DNA of 64,000 nucleotides from Sphingobacterium sp. LZ7M1. Lineage in GTDB: Bacteria > Bacteroidota > Bacteroidia > Sphingobacteriales > Sphingobacteriaceae. The first letter of the stretch is position 1, and every line of letters starts with the position of its first letter. The translations under genes and the position numbers were made by a program. This document shows, piece by piece, positions 55,819 through 64,000 of the stretch. The notes under the pieces were generated by a model, which saw nothing but the letters and a program-made list of their open reading frames with translations, did no database searches and was not told the origin of the DNA. The DNA is taken from assembly GCF_024296865.1 (NCBI RefSeq), contig NZ_CP101134.1:3038001-3102000 (forward strand). Reading direction: 5' to 3'.

Positions 55819-56853
55819 ATGCAATCTAAAATAAGCTTCAAAAACGATTATAGTGAGGGTGCTCACCCCAATATATTAAACCTTCTATCCCAAACCAATC
55901 TTGATCAGGAAGCCGGTTATGGGGAAGATAATCTCAGCCTAAAGGCAAAATCTTTCATCAAAAAAAGAATCAACAATCCAGATGCTGAGATCTATTTTGT
56001 TTCTGGAGGTACCCAAGCAAACATGCTGGTCATTAGCCATCTCCTTAAACCATACGAATCCGTGATTGCTGCCGATACCGGACATATTGAGGTCCATGAA
56101 ACGGGTGCCATTGAAAATACAGGACACAAAATCAATTGTATCCCCAACAAAGATGGTAAAATTTCCATTCAGGGAATACAAGCTGCCCTAGATTACCATA
56201 CCGACAACCATATGGTCAAACCTGCTATGGTCTATATTTCGCAGTGCACAGAAATCGGAAGCATCTACAGCAAAGCAGAATTGGAAGAAATCTCCTCATT
56301 CTGTAAATCAAATGGATTGATATTATTTGTAGACGGTGCTAGGCTGGCTACTGCACTGACTTCAGCCTATGCTGACCTGAACATCGAAGATTTAGCAATT
56401 CTTGCAGATGTATTCTACATCGGGGCAACAAAAAATGCCGGATTATTAGGTGAAGCCATTGTATTCAAAAACAAAGAACTCGCTCATGGTTTCGATTACT
56501 ATATCAAGCAAAAAGGAGCTCTAATGGCTAAAGGTCGAATCTTAGGGGCACAATTCTACGCACTGTTTGAAGATAACCTGTTTTTTGACCTAGGAAAACA
56601 TGCCAACCGAATGGCCGCTAAAATAGCTGATGCATTCCAATCCAGAGGCTTTGAGTTCTCTAGCAAACCCGTTAGCAACCAAATCTTCCCTATCCTTCCA
56701 TATTCCGCCATAAAAGAACTCCATAAAAAATATGAATTCTATGTTTGGCAGAAGTTAGATGGTGATAAGGCCGTGGTACGGATAGTGACCTCCTGGGCAA
56801 CAGCTGAATCAGTCATAGATCAGTTTATCGCAGATCTTCCTCAGGATTTTTAG
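55819..56853 (+). CDS. Low-specificity L-threonine aldolase-like lyase
   Basis: 344 residues from the ATG at 55819; the earlier in-frame TTG is less likely. It is a fold-type I PLP enzyme: FVSGGTQANM, DTGHIEVHETGAIENTGHK, FVDGARLATAL and IGATKNAGLLGEA, where Lys in ATKN holds PLP. This is the beta-eliminating-lyase/threonine aldolase (LtaE) family; the enzyme splits threonine to glycine and acetaldehyde. It lies 50 bases upstream of idi. Confidence 0.9.
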   Translation: MQSKISFKNDYSEGAHPNILNLLSQTNLDQEAGYGEDNLSLKAKSFIKKRINNPDAEIYFVSGGTQANMLVISHLLKPYESVIAADTGHIEVHETGAIENTGHKINCIPNKDGKISIQGIQAALDYHTDNHMVKPAMVYISQCTEIGSIYSKAELEEISSFCKSNGLILFVDGARLATALTSAYADLNIEDLAILADVFYIGATKNAGLLGEAIVFKNKELAHGFDYYIKQKGALMAKGRILGAQFYALFEDNLFFDLGKHANRMAAKIADAFQSRGFEFSSKPVSNQIFPILPYSAIKELHKKYEFYVWQKLDGDKAVVRIVTSWATAESVIDQFIADLPQDF

Positions 56854-56903
56854 GTTAAATAGCCATAATTCCTTATTTTAGGAGAATACCCTAAATCTAG
56901 ACT

Positions 56904-57428
56904 ATGACTGTAGAAGAATTTGTGATATTGGTAGATCAACAGGACAATGAAATTGGCCAAATGGAAAAACAAGAGGCTCACCTTCAAAACCGAAAACACC
57001 GTGCTTTCTCTGTATTCCTTTTGGACGATCAAGGTAATCTGATATTACAACAACGTGCGGATTCAAAATACCACAGCCCCGGACTATGGACCAACAGCTG
57101 CTGCGGACATCCTCGACCTAATGAGACAACAATAGAAGCTGCCAAGAGACGAACTTTTGAAGAACTGGGAATCCACATAGACATCAAAGAGGTTTTCCAG
57201 CTGAGCTATGAAGAACACCTAGAAAATGGCCTTTGGGAAAATGAATTTGACCATATCTTCATCGGTAATTTCAATGAGGATATCCCAAACCCAAATCCAG
57301 ATGAAGTTCAAGCTCTAAAATATAGCAGTGTTGCTAAAATCGAAAATGACCTCAAGGAAAACCCTCAAGACTATACCTTCTGGTTTAAACTGATATTCCC
57401 TAAGATTAAACATTTATTAGAGAAATAA
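56904..57428 (+). CDS. idi: Isopentenyl-diphosphate delta-isomerase, type I
   Basis: 174 residues, a Nudix-fold isomerase. Catalytic Cys67 in NSCCGHP and the acidic motif LWENEFDH (catalytic Glu) are in place. It interconverts IPP and DMAPP for isoprenoid synthesis. It follows the threonine aldolase gene on the same strand. The usual isoprenoid genes are not adjacent. Confidence 0.95.
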   Translation: MTVEEFVILVDQQDNEIGQMEKQEAHLQNRKHRAFSVFLLDDQGNLILQQRADSKYHSPGLWTNSCCGHPRPNETTIEAAKRRTFEELGIHIDIKEVFQLSYEEHLENGLWENEFDHIFIGNFNEDIPNPNPDEVQALKYSSVAKIENDLKENPQDYTFWFKLIFPKIKHLLEK

Positions 57429-57595
57429 GACCATAGGCATAAGACCTAAGAAGTGTAAACCTTCTATTTTCTCACTTCCAACTCTGAATAATAGCAAGAT
57501 TCTGTTCGATTCTCTTTAATTCATCTAATCAGCCTTTTGGATAAAAGGCATTAGATTACTAAAGCTCTTGTGTCTTATGTCTTAAATCTCCTAAC
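57429..57595. repeat. Inverted-repeat hairpin after idi
   Basis: A long hairpin: ATCTAAT (57523-57529) and GCCTTTT (57532-57538) pair with AAAAGGC (57543-57549) and ATTAGAT (57550-57556), one two-base bulge, 4-base loop. Outer CATAAGAC and GTCTTATG motifs form a further inverted pair. It lies between the converging idi and membrane-protein genes and can serve as a bidirectional transcript end; no T-run follows. Confidence 0.6.
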
Positions 57596-58171
57596 CTACC
57601 ACCATTCTGCATTTGGCAAATAATAGTGGGCTGTATCTTTTTCATTTTGCCAAGGAGCCAATTCAAACAAATAGCCTTTTTGACTGACTTTCCAGGGATA
57701 ATTGTAATCATATTCCCCCCATCGAAATTCAACCTTATAGGTTTTTCCATCTGAACTCGTCAAGGTCCCAAACAGTCTGGGATAAGATGAACCAGAAACC
57801 CCATTGGTATACATGACAGCTTTATCAAAAACTAACTTGGCATTGGCCTCAACCGAATCGCTCAGTTTGATGACAGGTTCTTCGGCTTGCAACATAGCTG
57901 TATAGGACTTCCAAGAAGATTGATTGGTATCAGACATCGCATAAGGATAATCCTTTTTTGTAGGGGTTTGCTCCATAAACAATCGCACTGGTCTATTAGT
58001 AACCAATTCCTTGCCCAAAACCTCCTTATATGGTGCTTTTTTACTGATGTTGGTAGACTTGGTCTTAACGGTCTGAATTATAGCAAGTACAAACAGAAAG
58101 AAGCCAACAATAATGCAAATAATAAATATCTTGATCACCTTTTTTGCAGTTATACCCTCTTTTATTCCCAT
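57596..58171 (-). CDS. Single-pass membrane protein of unknown function
   Basis: 191 residues with one N-terminal membrane helix (about 14-32) and an extracytoplasmic domain of about 155 residues. No family recognised. Third gene of a cluster with the next two; it starts three bases after the stop of the middle gene. The extracellular part is rich in Tyr and Trp, with a YDYNYPWKVSQKGYLFELAPW stretch near the end. Confidence 0.65.
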   Translation of the reverse strand: MGIKEGITAKKVIKIFIICIIVGFFLFVLAIIQTVKTKSTNISKKAPYKEVLGKELVTNRPVRLFMEQTPTKKDYPYAMSDTNQSSWKSYTAMLQAEEPVIKLSDSVEANAKLVFDKAVMYTNGVSGSSYPRLFGTLTSSDGKTYKVEFRWGEYDYNYPWKVSQKGYLFELAPWQNEKDTAHYYLPNAEWW

Positions 58172-58174
58172 ATA

Positions 58175-58855
58175 TTATTTTTTCTCGGTCAAACTAACTT
58201 CAAAACTACCGTCTTCAGAAACCAGGTCGATTTGATAGCTTTCCTGTCCTATTAATTTCATTGGCACAGTCTCCGTGTCAAAATCCGTACTATTCATTTC
58301 CATAGAAGTTTTAGCAGTAGTACTTTTTTCCCTTCCTTTAGCTATCAACAAGCTTCCTTCACCTGCATCCATTACCTTAAACCAACTAAAACCCGAACTT
58401 TTTGGAGCGCCTGTACCCGGGTTCTTTTCCGTAAACCTGCCAAAATACAAATCTCCGCCATGCATAGGTTCGGATAACTTGGAAACTCGCTCTTGCTGGT
58501 ATGGATTCGGCTTCACCGTATCATATACTAAATAAGCAAAAAATCCAATAAAAGCTAGAATAAAGATATAACCAAAAATCGTTGGCTTCAGTCGGAAGGG
58601 GGCCTGACGTATATGTGGTTCACATTCCTTTACATAGCTTTTCATCCCATCGGACCATTTCCGCTTTGGGATAAACTTATCGGTTACACGATCATAATAA
58701 CTAGGAGCAGCATTCTTGGAATAACCAGTATAGAATGCGGTAGAAAAATATGATCTATAAAACACCAAAATCATTTGATTTCCCGGATTCACAGGATTTT
58801 GCAAATGATCCGCTGAAAAACTCGCCTCTTCAATTTTCTTAAAATAAATAAACAT
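58175..58855 (-). CDS. Single-pass membrane protein of unknown function
   Basis: 226 residues. The N-terminal about 90 residues are soluble, with FKKIEEASFSADHLQNPVN at the start; a membrane helix lies near 95-115 (IFGYIFILAFIGFFAYLVYD); the rest is outside the membrane. A Gly/Lys/Ser-rich GSLLIAKGREKS stretch follows. No family recognised. Middle gene of the three-gene cluster, 18 bases after the DUF695 gene. Confidence 0.65.
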   Translation of the reverse strand: MFIYFKKIEEASFSADHLQNPVNPGNQMILVFYRSYFSTAFYTGYSKNAAPSYYDRVTDKFIPKRKWSDGMKSYVKECEPHIRQAPFRLKPTIFGYIFILAFIGFFAYLVYDTVKPNPYQQERVSKLSEPMHGGDLYFGRFTEKNPGTGAPKSSGFSWFKVMDAGEGSLLIAKGREKSTTAKTSMEMNSTDFDTETVPMKLIGQESYQIDLVSEDGSFEVSLTEKK

Positions 58856-58873
58856 ATATGTTGCGTCTAGTTC

Positions 58874-59671
58874 TTATTGATTTTTTGTTCTGATTACCTC
58901 TGATTCCCAGCCACTATAGATTCCATTGAAGGATTTAGCTTTCTCCCATATCGGAAGACATAATTCGTCAATCTGTTCATAGCTTACATAGTCTTGCCTG
59001 GATATCCCTAATTTCCATAATTCATCCCGTTTTTCTTTCAAAAAGAGAACAAAGCGTTCGCTTTCCGCAAATTGGAGAAACTCATCCATATCCTTTTCTT
59101 CCCTGAAATCTAGGTAATGATGGACATTCCTGGATTCTTTAAGGTCATCCCCTGCTTCGGTCAACTGCCTCAGCACAATTCTGTTCTTGATCATTTCCAT
59201 CTGGAATGGCAATGGATAAGCCAAATTGAAATAATCACTCCAATTGGGATCATGTCTATGGTCAATTTGATAGGTTAATTTTTCACCAAAATCCTTGTCT
59301 AATTGTGAAAGAAAGGCTTTGCTATTTTCTACCTTATGACAATAATACATCTGTAATCGTTCTGAATTCATGGTCAAGGTTGAGACATGCAACATATTCT
59401 CTCCATAACGTACGATCAAATCCGAAATCTTATCTTCAACTTCATTGATTAGCTTATAACTTTCTATGGTCGGCAAGCCTTCCTCATTGGCATAGTCAAA
59501 TGGGATAATCAGATAAAAAACTTCCGATAAGGAATTTATAGGGGCAATTTCAGCTACATTGATATCTACGATGACAGAGGTAACCTGGTTATTGATCCTA
59601 GAAAAATAAACCTGCCAATTTTCATCATGACTAGGTACCTGAATCTTTTTCCTGAATAATGATTTGAACAT
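58874..59671 (-). CDS. DUF695 protein with RraB-like C-terminus
   Basis: 265 residues from the ATG ending at 59671, preferred because AAAGGAA, a good Shine-Dalgarno, lies just before it; an upstream ATG would add 7 residues. N-terminal DUF695 (about 10-135, VYFSRINNQVTSVIVDINV) is followed by a C-terminal domain that resembles RraB (NVHHYLDFREEKDMDEFLQF), the RNase E regulator family. DUF695 and RraB fusions are known. Presumed cytoplasmic. First gene of the cluster. Confidence 0.75.
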   Translation of the reverse strand: MFKSLFRKKIQVPSHDENWQVYFSRINNQVTSVIVDINVAEIAPINSLSEVFYLIIPFDYANEEGLPTIESYKLINEVEDKISDLIVRYGENMLHVSTLTMNSERLQMYYCHKVENSKAFLSQLDKDFGEKLTYQIDHRHDPNWSDYFNLAYPLPFQMEMIKNRIVLRQLTEAGDDLKESRNVHHYLDFREEKDMDEFLQFAESERFVLFLKEKRDELWKLGISRQDYVSYEQIDELCLPIWEKAKSFNGIYSGWESEVIRTKNQ

Positions 59672-59793
59672 GCTTTCCTTTAGATAAATCAATCCATGGT
59701 GAATTACCCAAAAGTAAGCTCCTGTTTTTACTTGTCCGAGTGAAGGGTTGTCGAATTTATATAAATGAAACAGATAGAAATAGCTGAAAAACG

Positions 59794-61536
59794 CTATTTA
59801 TTGGTTTCTTCTTTCAGATAGTCCAAAAATTGGGATGGAGTAACTCCAGTACTTTTTTTAAACGCTTTACTGAATATACTATGGGATGAGAATCCACTGA
59901 CCTCTGCCAAATATGAAATCTTGTACTGCTCAAATTTTGGTTCGTTCTTGATTCTTTCAATTATATATCGGATCCTCAGACCGTTGATATAATCATTGAA
60001 ATTCATTTCTTTATAGGTATTGATTATTTTAGAAAGGGTGATGGTATTTGTTTCTAGATAACTCGCTAAAAACGCCAAACTCATTTTGCTGTCAACAAAT
60101 AGTTCTCCTTCCTCAAAATCCTCTAGCTTGTCCAATATTCTGCTAGTTTTTTCATCCATCTCCTTGGTCTGGGAGCTAGCATTTGGCTCTTGATCAACGG
60201 TTTCCTTTTTTCGGTTAGCAACCTCCTCCTTATTCTTTTTATCTTTATTTAGCTGCTCCAGGTAATCAGAAATCTTTTGTTTGTTCTTCTTGTTTTCCTT
60301 CATTTGGTAAACCAAGATAATGGCCAAACCTGCAATCAGAACAGCTAATCCAAAAAGGATATACCTCAACATAAAATTGGTGCTGTCTTTTGCAGATATA
60401 TCTTTCTGCAATTTGCCAACCTCCAGATTATTGATAAATGTATTGATGAAATTGGACCTTTTATTATCATTTAGCGCTTGATCTTGCTCCATAAACAGGC
60501 CTGAATACATCAGCGATTTCTCTGTATCCCCCAGCTGTTTGCTCGCCAAATAGGCATATCTATAGGATTCCATTTCATATTTGATGTAATCAGCGACAAG
60601 CATGTGGTTTTGGATGGCATCTTCCAAGTAATTAAGAGAAGTTTGATAATCTTCCAATTGATAATAGATCATGCCCAGAAAGACTTTGGCCATGTAGGCA
60701 TATTCCTTGAAATCCTTTCGTTCATTGATATCTATCACTTCTTTAAAAAATGGAATGGCCTGATCAAATTCCTTTTTAAAGAAATGGTATTTACCTTTTA
60801 CCAAGATCTCATGGACAAAGGTAGTGGTGGTATCTCCCTTAAAGTTTTCAGAATAGATATCTTCTACCAACTTCAGGTTCTTTTCAGCATTACTGAAATC
60901 TTCTTTCAGGATATAGCCACATGCTAGGTTCACGGAAAGAGTTGCGATTGCATTTAAATGAAAGCTTTTTTCCTCTTCGGGCAAACGGTCATTTTTCAAC
61001 TTTTGGAGTTCCCCTATCAGTTTTTCCAATTCATGGTTATATACATCAAAGTTCCCACTCAGATAGTAGAAGTAATTGTATTCCGCATTGGCCAGTACAC
61101 GTTCGATGCCAGGAGGATAATCATCTATGAATTTTTGGGCCTGCAAAAATGCTTCTTTACTTTTTGCATAATCAGACTTCTTATAATACACCTCGGCAAT
61201 CCCCATTTTTGCAACAAATTGATTCACTGGATCTTTTGTTGCAACAGAAATGGAATCAAGCTTATTTAGATATTTTAAGGTACCATCCAAGTCACCATTC
61301 CCGGCCATAAGATAAAAAAACCAAGTGTAGACTTCTTTCTGTTGATCGGTAGTCAACTTCTTTTTCTCTAAATATTCTAAATAAACCGTGGAACGGGTTA
61401 GGTAAGCTTTATCCAATAATTCATCATGAGAATAATTAACCAAACTATCTGTTTTGTCCTGACCTTTTGTAACAAAACCATGAAACATTAAGCTTATAAA
61501 AACAATCCAATAAAATATTGAAATTTTCTTTCTCAT
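59794..61536 (-). CDS. TPR-AraC-type sensor regulator
   Basis: 580 residues from the ATG ending at 61536, which starts a signal-like helix; the frame is open 22 codons upstream. A periplasmic TPR region (about 30-370; repeats such as AYMAKVFLGMIYYQLEDYQTSLNYL), a membrane helix (about 390-410), a coiled linker with KENKKNKQKISDYLEQLNKD, and a C-terminal AraC helix-turn-helix (ISYLAEVSGFSSHSIFSKAF, ending TGVTPSQFLDYL). Likely a membrane-bound regulator that senses the periplasm and binds DNA, as known in Bacteroidota. Confidence 0.88.
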   Translation of the reverse strand: MRKKISIFYWIVFISLMFHGFVTKGQDKTDSLVNYSHDELLDKAYLTRSTVYLEYLEKKKLTTDQQKEVYTWFFYLMAGNGDLDGTLKYLNKLDSISVATKDPVNQFVAKMGIAEVYYKKSDYAKSKEAFLQAQKFIDDYPPGIERVLANAEYNYFYYLSGNFDVYNHELEKLIGELQKLKNDRLPEEEKSFHLNAIATLSVNLACGYILKEDFSNAEKNLKLVEDIYSENFKGDTTTTFVHEILVKGKYHFFKKEFDQAIPFFKEVIDINERKDFKEYAYMAKVFLGMIYYQLEDYQTSLNYLEDAIQNHMLVADYIKYEMESYRYAYLASKQLGDTEKSLMYSGLFMEQDQALNDNKRSNFINTFINNLEVGKLQKDISAKDSTNFMLRYILFGLAVLIAGLAIILVYQMKENKKNKQKISDYLEQLNKDKKNKEEVANRKKETVDQEPNASSQTKEMDEKTSRILDKLEDFEEGELFVDSKMSLAFLASYLETNTITLSKIINTYKEMNFNDYINGLRIRYIIERIKNEPKFEQYKISYLAEVSGFSSHSIFSKAFKKSTGVTPSQFLDYLKEETNK

Positions 61537-61737
61537 GCACTGAACCTCAGTTAAATAATCATAGATATAGATGCCTTGAATTAATTTATTTACGAAGAAC
61601 AATGGTAACTATTCGGGCATTTACGTAAATATAATTTTTTTTACCAATTATGACGTAGCATACCATCAAATAGATGCTATTTTTAAAATTTTAATTAGAT
61701 GTTTGGACATTTAATTAAAATTCCATTTTTACACTGA

Positions 61738-63975
61738 TCAGGAGCATTGCTTTATGCTCATTACTTTCTTCATGACTGCCGGTAATTGCAATAGATCAAA
61801 GTCATGGTCAAAAAGAAGGTATCTTTTCTCCCATTTATTGGAATATTTATCCTTAAAGTCCTTTTGATTTTTGTATTTACGGTATCGTGGAAAAGTATTC
61901 GAAACGAAATGCATGATATGCTCTGCAGCAGTATCTGGCTCTTCAATCCCTACCAAAGGCACCATTCCCAAATTAATATATCGATAATCCTGTGACTTGG
62001 CATATTCAATAAGCTTAACGATCAATCCGTCCATACAGGCACTTGGAGCATCCATTTTTTTCCTAAAGAGGTCATAAGTGCATTCATCCATTGCATAATC
62101 TGGAACGATGTTTAAAAAGGAAACTACATTTCCATCTTTATCATGAATGCAGATCATATCTAATGAACGTAAGATCTCATTGTCAAACTGCCCTTGCGAA
62201 AAGATCACCTCGCTCCGATTATTTCCTAATAACCATTCATCTGATACCGATCTTAATTCAGTGATAAACTTCTCGCTGTGTGGCGCATGATGGATCAATG
62301 CATGGTAGCCATTCTTCTCCAAAAAGTTCAATCCGTTTCGAAGGGACTTCCTTGATTTCCCATTTAAATTAAATTGAGATACATCTATGATCCCTTCAAT
62401 TCCAATAAGCAATTTCTTCTTTCGCAGATACTGGAAATTGAACAAATTATCTTCTGAAACCCTAAAGTAAATGCTCTTTAGCCCCTGCTTACGGCAGTAC
62501 TGATCAAATTCCTGGATAATATTTACCTTATCTGTCCAATGACAGACTGGCTCGTCCAATACTACAGCATATTTATTGGCAACCCGATAGGAAACAAAAC
62601 CCAAAGCCAAATCCGAAAAATAAAGCTCCTTTTCCTTGGAGATCTTAAAATAATCCAAGGATGAATTTACAAACTTATCTAAAAGCATTTTAGCCATCGC
62701 TTTCTCATCCTGCCCATGGTCCTTTGCTATATACTTCTTCGATTGGAGGATCGTATAGAAAAACAAGATCCAACATGCAAAACCCAGAACATGGATGATA
62801 TGGAGAAACTCCCGGCCAAAATTTGTCTTTGGTTCCAAGCCAGCATCGGAAAACAATAAAAAACCATTCAAGGCATATAAAAAAGATTCCTTCCAGCTAA
62901 AGTCTATCCCAAAATGCCTTTTATCAATAATATAAAAGCTAATGGTTTCAAAAAACAGAACCGCCAGAAATGAAACCAGAAAGGATAATATCCCGATCCG
63001 GACCCAATAGATATTGGCCTGAATGCGGTATTCTTTTCGATTATAGATCAAAAAGAGCAATGTAATGGCCGCAACAATGGACTCCTCATAGTCAATGCCC
63101 TTTATCAAGTGACCAAACAACGATAAAATACAGAATATGCTAGCAAACCAATACGCCGTCCTATAACCCTTTAACAAATAGGTGGAACTCACCAATAGGC
63201 CAATTCCAATAATTAAAACAAGCAGTTTAGAAATTGACAAGGTCTCTGCAGGAAAGTAAAACTTTTCTAAATGTAACCTATCAGCAATTGGAGGTAATAA
63301 GACCGATATGATATTGAGAATCCCCAACAAGAAAATCATCACTGAAGGACCAATTCGGGTAATCAATTGTGCCCCTTTCATGGAAAAGGAAATAAATCCA
63401 AATAAGAGCGGCAACCAAAACTCAAACACCCTATACAGAAGGGTAATTCCGAGACCTGCTTCTTGGCTATATCCAAATTTCTTAAAAATTAAAAACATGG
63501 ATAGCTCAACAGCTCCTAATCCTCGCAAAAATGGCGATACAATCATCAATAAAGTTGAAATGATATAACCTAAAATAGCCGCTTCAAAAGAAAGTGGCAG
63601 GCCTAAAGCTTTCATGGCTATCAAAATATGGAAGATCCCACAAAATTCGACCAGAACAGAAAAGAACAAGGATAAAAGCAGGTACCTTTTGTCCACTTCA
63701 CTTGAAAAGAGATTTGAAATCTGAATAACGGTATTCGGAAACCTTCTTTCTAAAAGTTGATAAAGCCTCGTTCTATACCTAATGCAATAAAAAACATAAA
63801 ATGAAACAGCTAAAATTAAAGCCAATATGAGGAAGGGGACCAACAAATTGCCGACCTGATCACTCTTCCATAGGCTATATAACAAAATTGGAATGGCAAG
63901 TAAAAAGACCGAAAACAAGGCAAGATAACCATAAAGGATGCTGGTCTGGTGGATTTGGGTCTTATTGAGGTTCAT
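61738..63975 (-). CDS. mprF: MprF-like lysylphosphatidylglycerol synthetase/flippase
   Basis: The frame stays open to the window edge; ATG ending at 63975 is the best start in view (745 residues), but a start outside is possible. N-terminal about 500 residues are a multi-helix membrane region of the lysylphosphatidylglycerol synthase/UPF0104 type (GLGAVELSMFLIFKKFGYS); the C-terminal about 270 residues are the DUF2156 acyltransferase-like domain (SRKSLRNGLNFLEKNGYH, MDGLIVKLIEYAKSQDYRYIN). MprF adds amino acids to phosphatidylglycerol and flips the lipid, giving resistance to cationic peptides. Which amino acid is added is unknown. Confidence 0.85.
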   Translation of the reverse strand: MNLNKTQIHQTSILYGYLALFSVFLLAIPILLYSLWKSDQVGNLLVPFLILALILAVSFYVFYCIRYRTRLYQLLERRFPNTVIQISNLFSSEVDKRYLLLSLFFSVLVEFCGIFHILIAMKALGLPLSFEAAILGYIISTLLMIVSPFLRGLGAVELSMFLIFKKFGYSQEAGLGITLLYRVFEFWLPLLFGFISFSMKGAQLITRIGPSVMIFLLGILNIISVLLPPIADRLHLEKFYFPAETLSISKLLVLIIGIGLLVSSTYLLKGYRTAYWFASIFCILSLFGHLIKGIDYEESIVAAITLLFLIYNRKEYRIQANIYWVRIGILSFLVSFLAVLFFETISFYIIDKRHFGIDFSWKESFLYALNGFLLFSDAGLEPKTNFGREFLHIIHVLGFACWILFFYTILQSKKYIAKDHGQDEKAMAKMLLDKFVNSSLDYFKISKEKELYFSDLALGFVSYRVANKYAVVLDEPVCHWTDKVNIIQEFDQYCRKQGLKSIYFRVSEDNLFNFQYLRKKKLLIGIEGIIDVSQFNLNGKSRKSLRNGLNFLEKNGYHALIHHAPHSEKFITELRSVSDEWLLGNNRSEVIFSQGQFDNEILRSLDMICIHDKDGNVVSFLNIVPDYAMDECTYDLFRKKMDAPSACMDGLIVKLIEYAKSQDYRYINLGMVPLVGIEEPDTAAEHIMHFVSNTFPRYRKYKNQKDFKDKYSNKWEKRYLLFDHDFDLLQLPAVMKKVMSIKQCS

Positions 63976-64000
63976 CCTTCTCAATTGAGTGGTATTATAA

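Overview
The window comes from a low-GC member of the Bacteroidota, most probably a Sphingobacterium/Pedobacter-like genus of the Sphingobacteriaceae. This is inferred from protein character (TonB receptor with an N-terminal carboxypeptidase-regulatory-like domain, GH92, GH123-like and GH43 enzymes, PNGase F-type amidase, TPR-AraC regulator, DUF4890 and DUF5362 proteins), scarce Shine-Dalgarno sites, and promoters of the Bacteroidota type (TTG, 18-21 bases, TAnnTTTG). The clearest such promoters precede tRNA-Leu, the TonB receptor leader and rimP. No IS element, prophage, CRISPR array or rRNA was seen; it reads as ordinary chromosome with some accessory clusters.

Layout. 1-10 kb: a partial secreted protein, a DUF5362 membrane protein, a lipoprotein, tRNA-Leu(CAA), a DUF4890/Spy-like protein, the sbcD-sbcC nuclease operon, a diheme cytochrome c with a SelW-like protein, an esterase, a conserved hypothetical protein and a PAP2 phosphatase. 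10.4-14.7 kb: a compact same-strand cluster with a soluble protein whose C-terminus resembles the SecD P1 head, two ankyrin proteins (the second with a SHOCT tail), DoxX and a small membrane protein. 15.5-22.8 kb: two glycan-degradation operons (basic secretory protein + GH92 mannosidase; GH123-like + unassigned TIM-barrel glycosidase) without SusC/SusD. 23.0-29.0 kb: an iron/siderophore-uptake operon (TonB receptor, DUF4198, two small membrane proteins, PepSY protein) behind a ~480-base structured leader.

29-39.5 kb: TSUP exporter, small lipoprotein, AmtB, AraC regulator with a DODA-type dioxygenase, an NTF2-like protein, GH43, DUF72, and a PNGase F-like gene interrupted by an amber codon where a tryptophan is expected. 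39.7-44.6 kb: the rimP-nusA-infB translation/transcription operon. 44.7-46 kb: an S24 repressor divergent from a degenerate GIY-YIG protein. 46-53 kb: a large gluzincin/beta-propeller surface protein, PBP1A and RpoN. 53.2-64 kb: a small gene with a structured leader, an intergenic repeat block, DUF2891, DUF937, threonine aldolase, isopentenyl-diphosphate isomerase, a three-gene cluster ending in two unknown membrane proteins, a TPR-AraC regulator, and an MprF-like protein running to the window edge.

The glycan enzymes fit breakdown of N-glycans: PNGase F-type amidase releases the glycan, GH92 trims mannose, a secreted peptidase attacks the protein part, and the GH123-like operon would act on GalNAc-containing glycans. 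The PNGase is, as sequenced, cut short by 50 residues. The strongest leads for novelty are the amber-interrupted PNGase, the TonB leader RNA, the SecD-P1-like/ankyrin cluster, the rpoN-downstream leader with its small gene, and the terminator-like hairpin just inside the rimP transcript.
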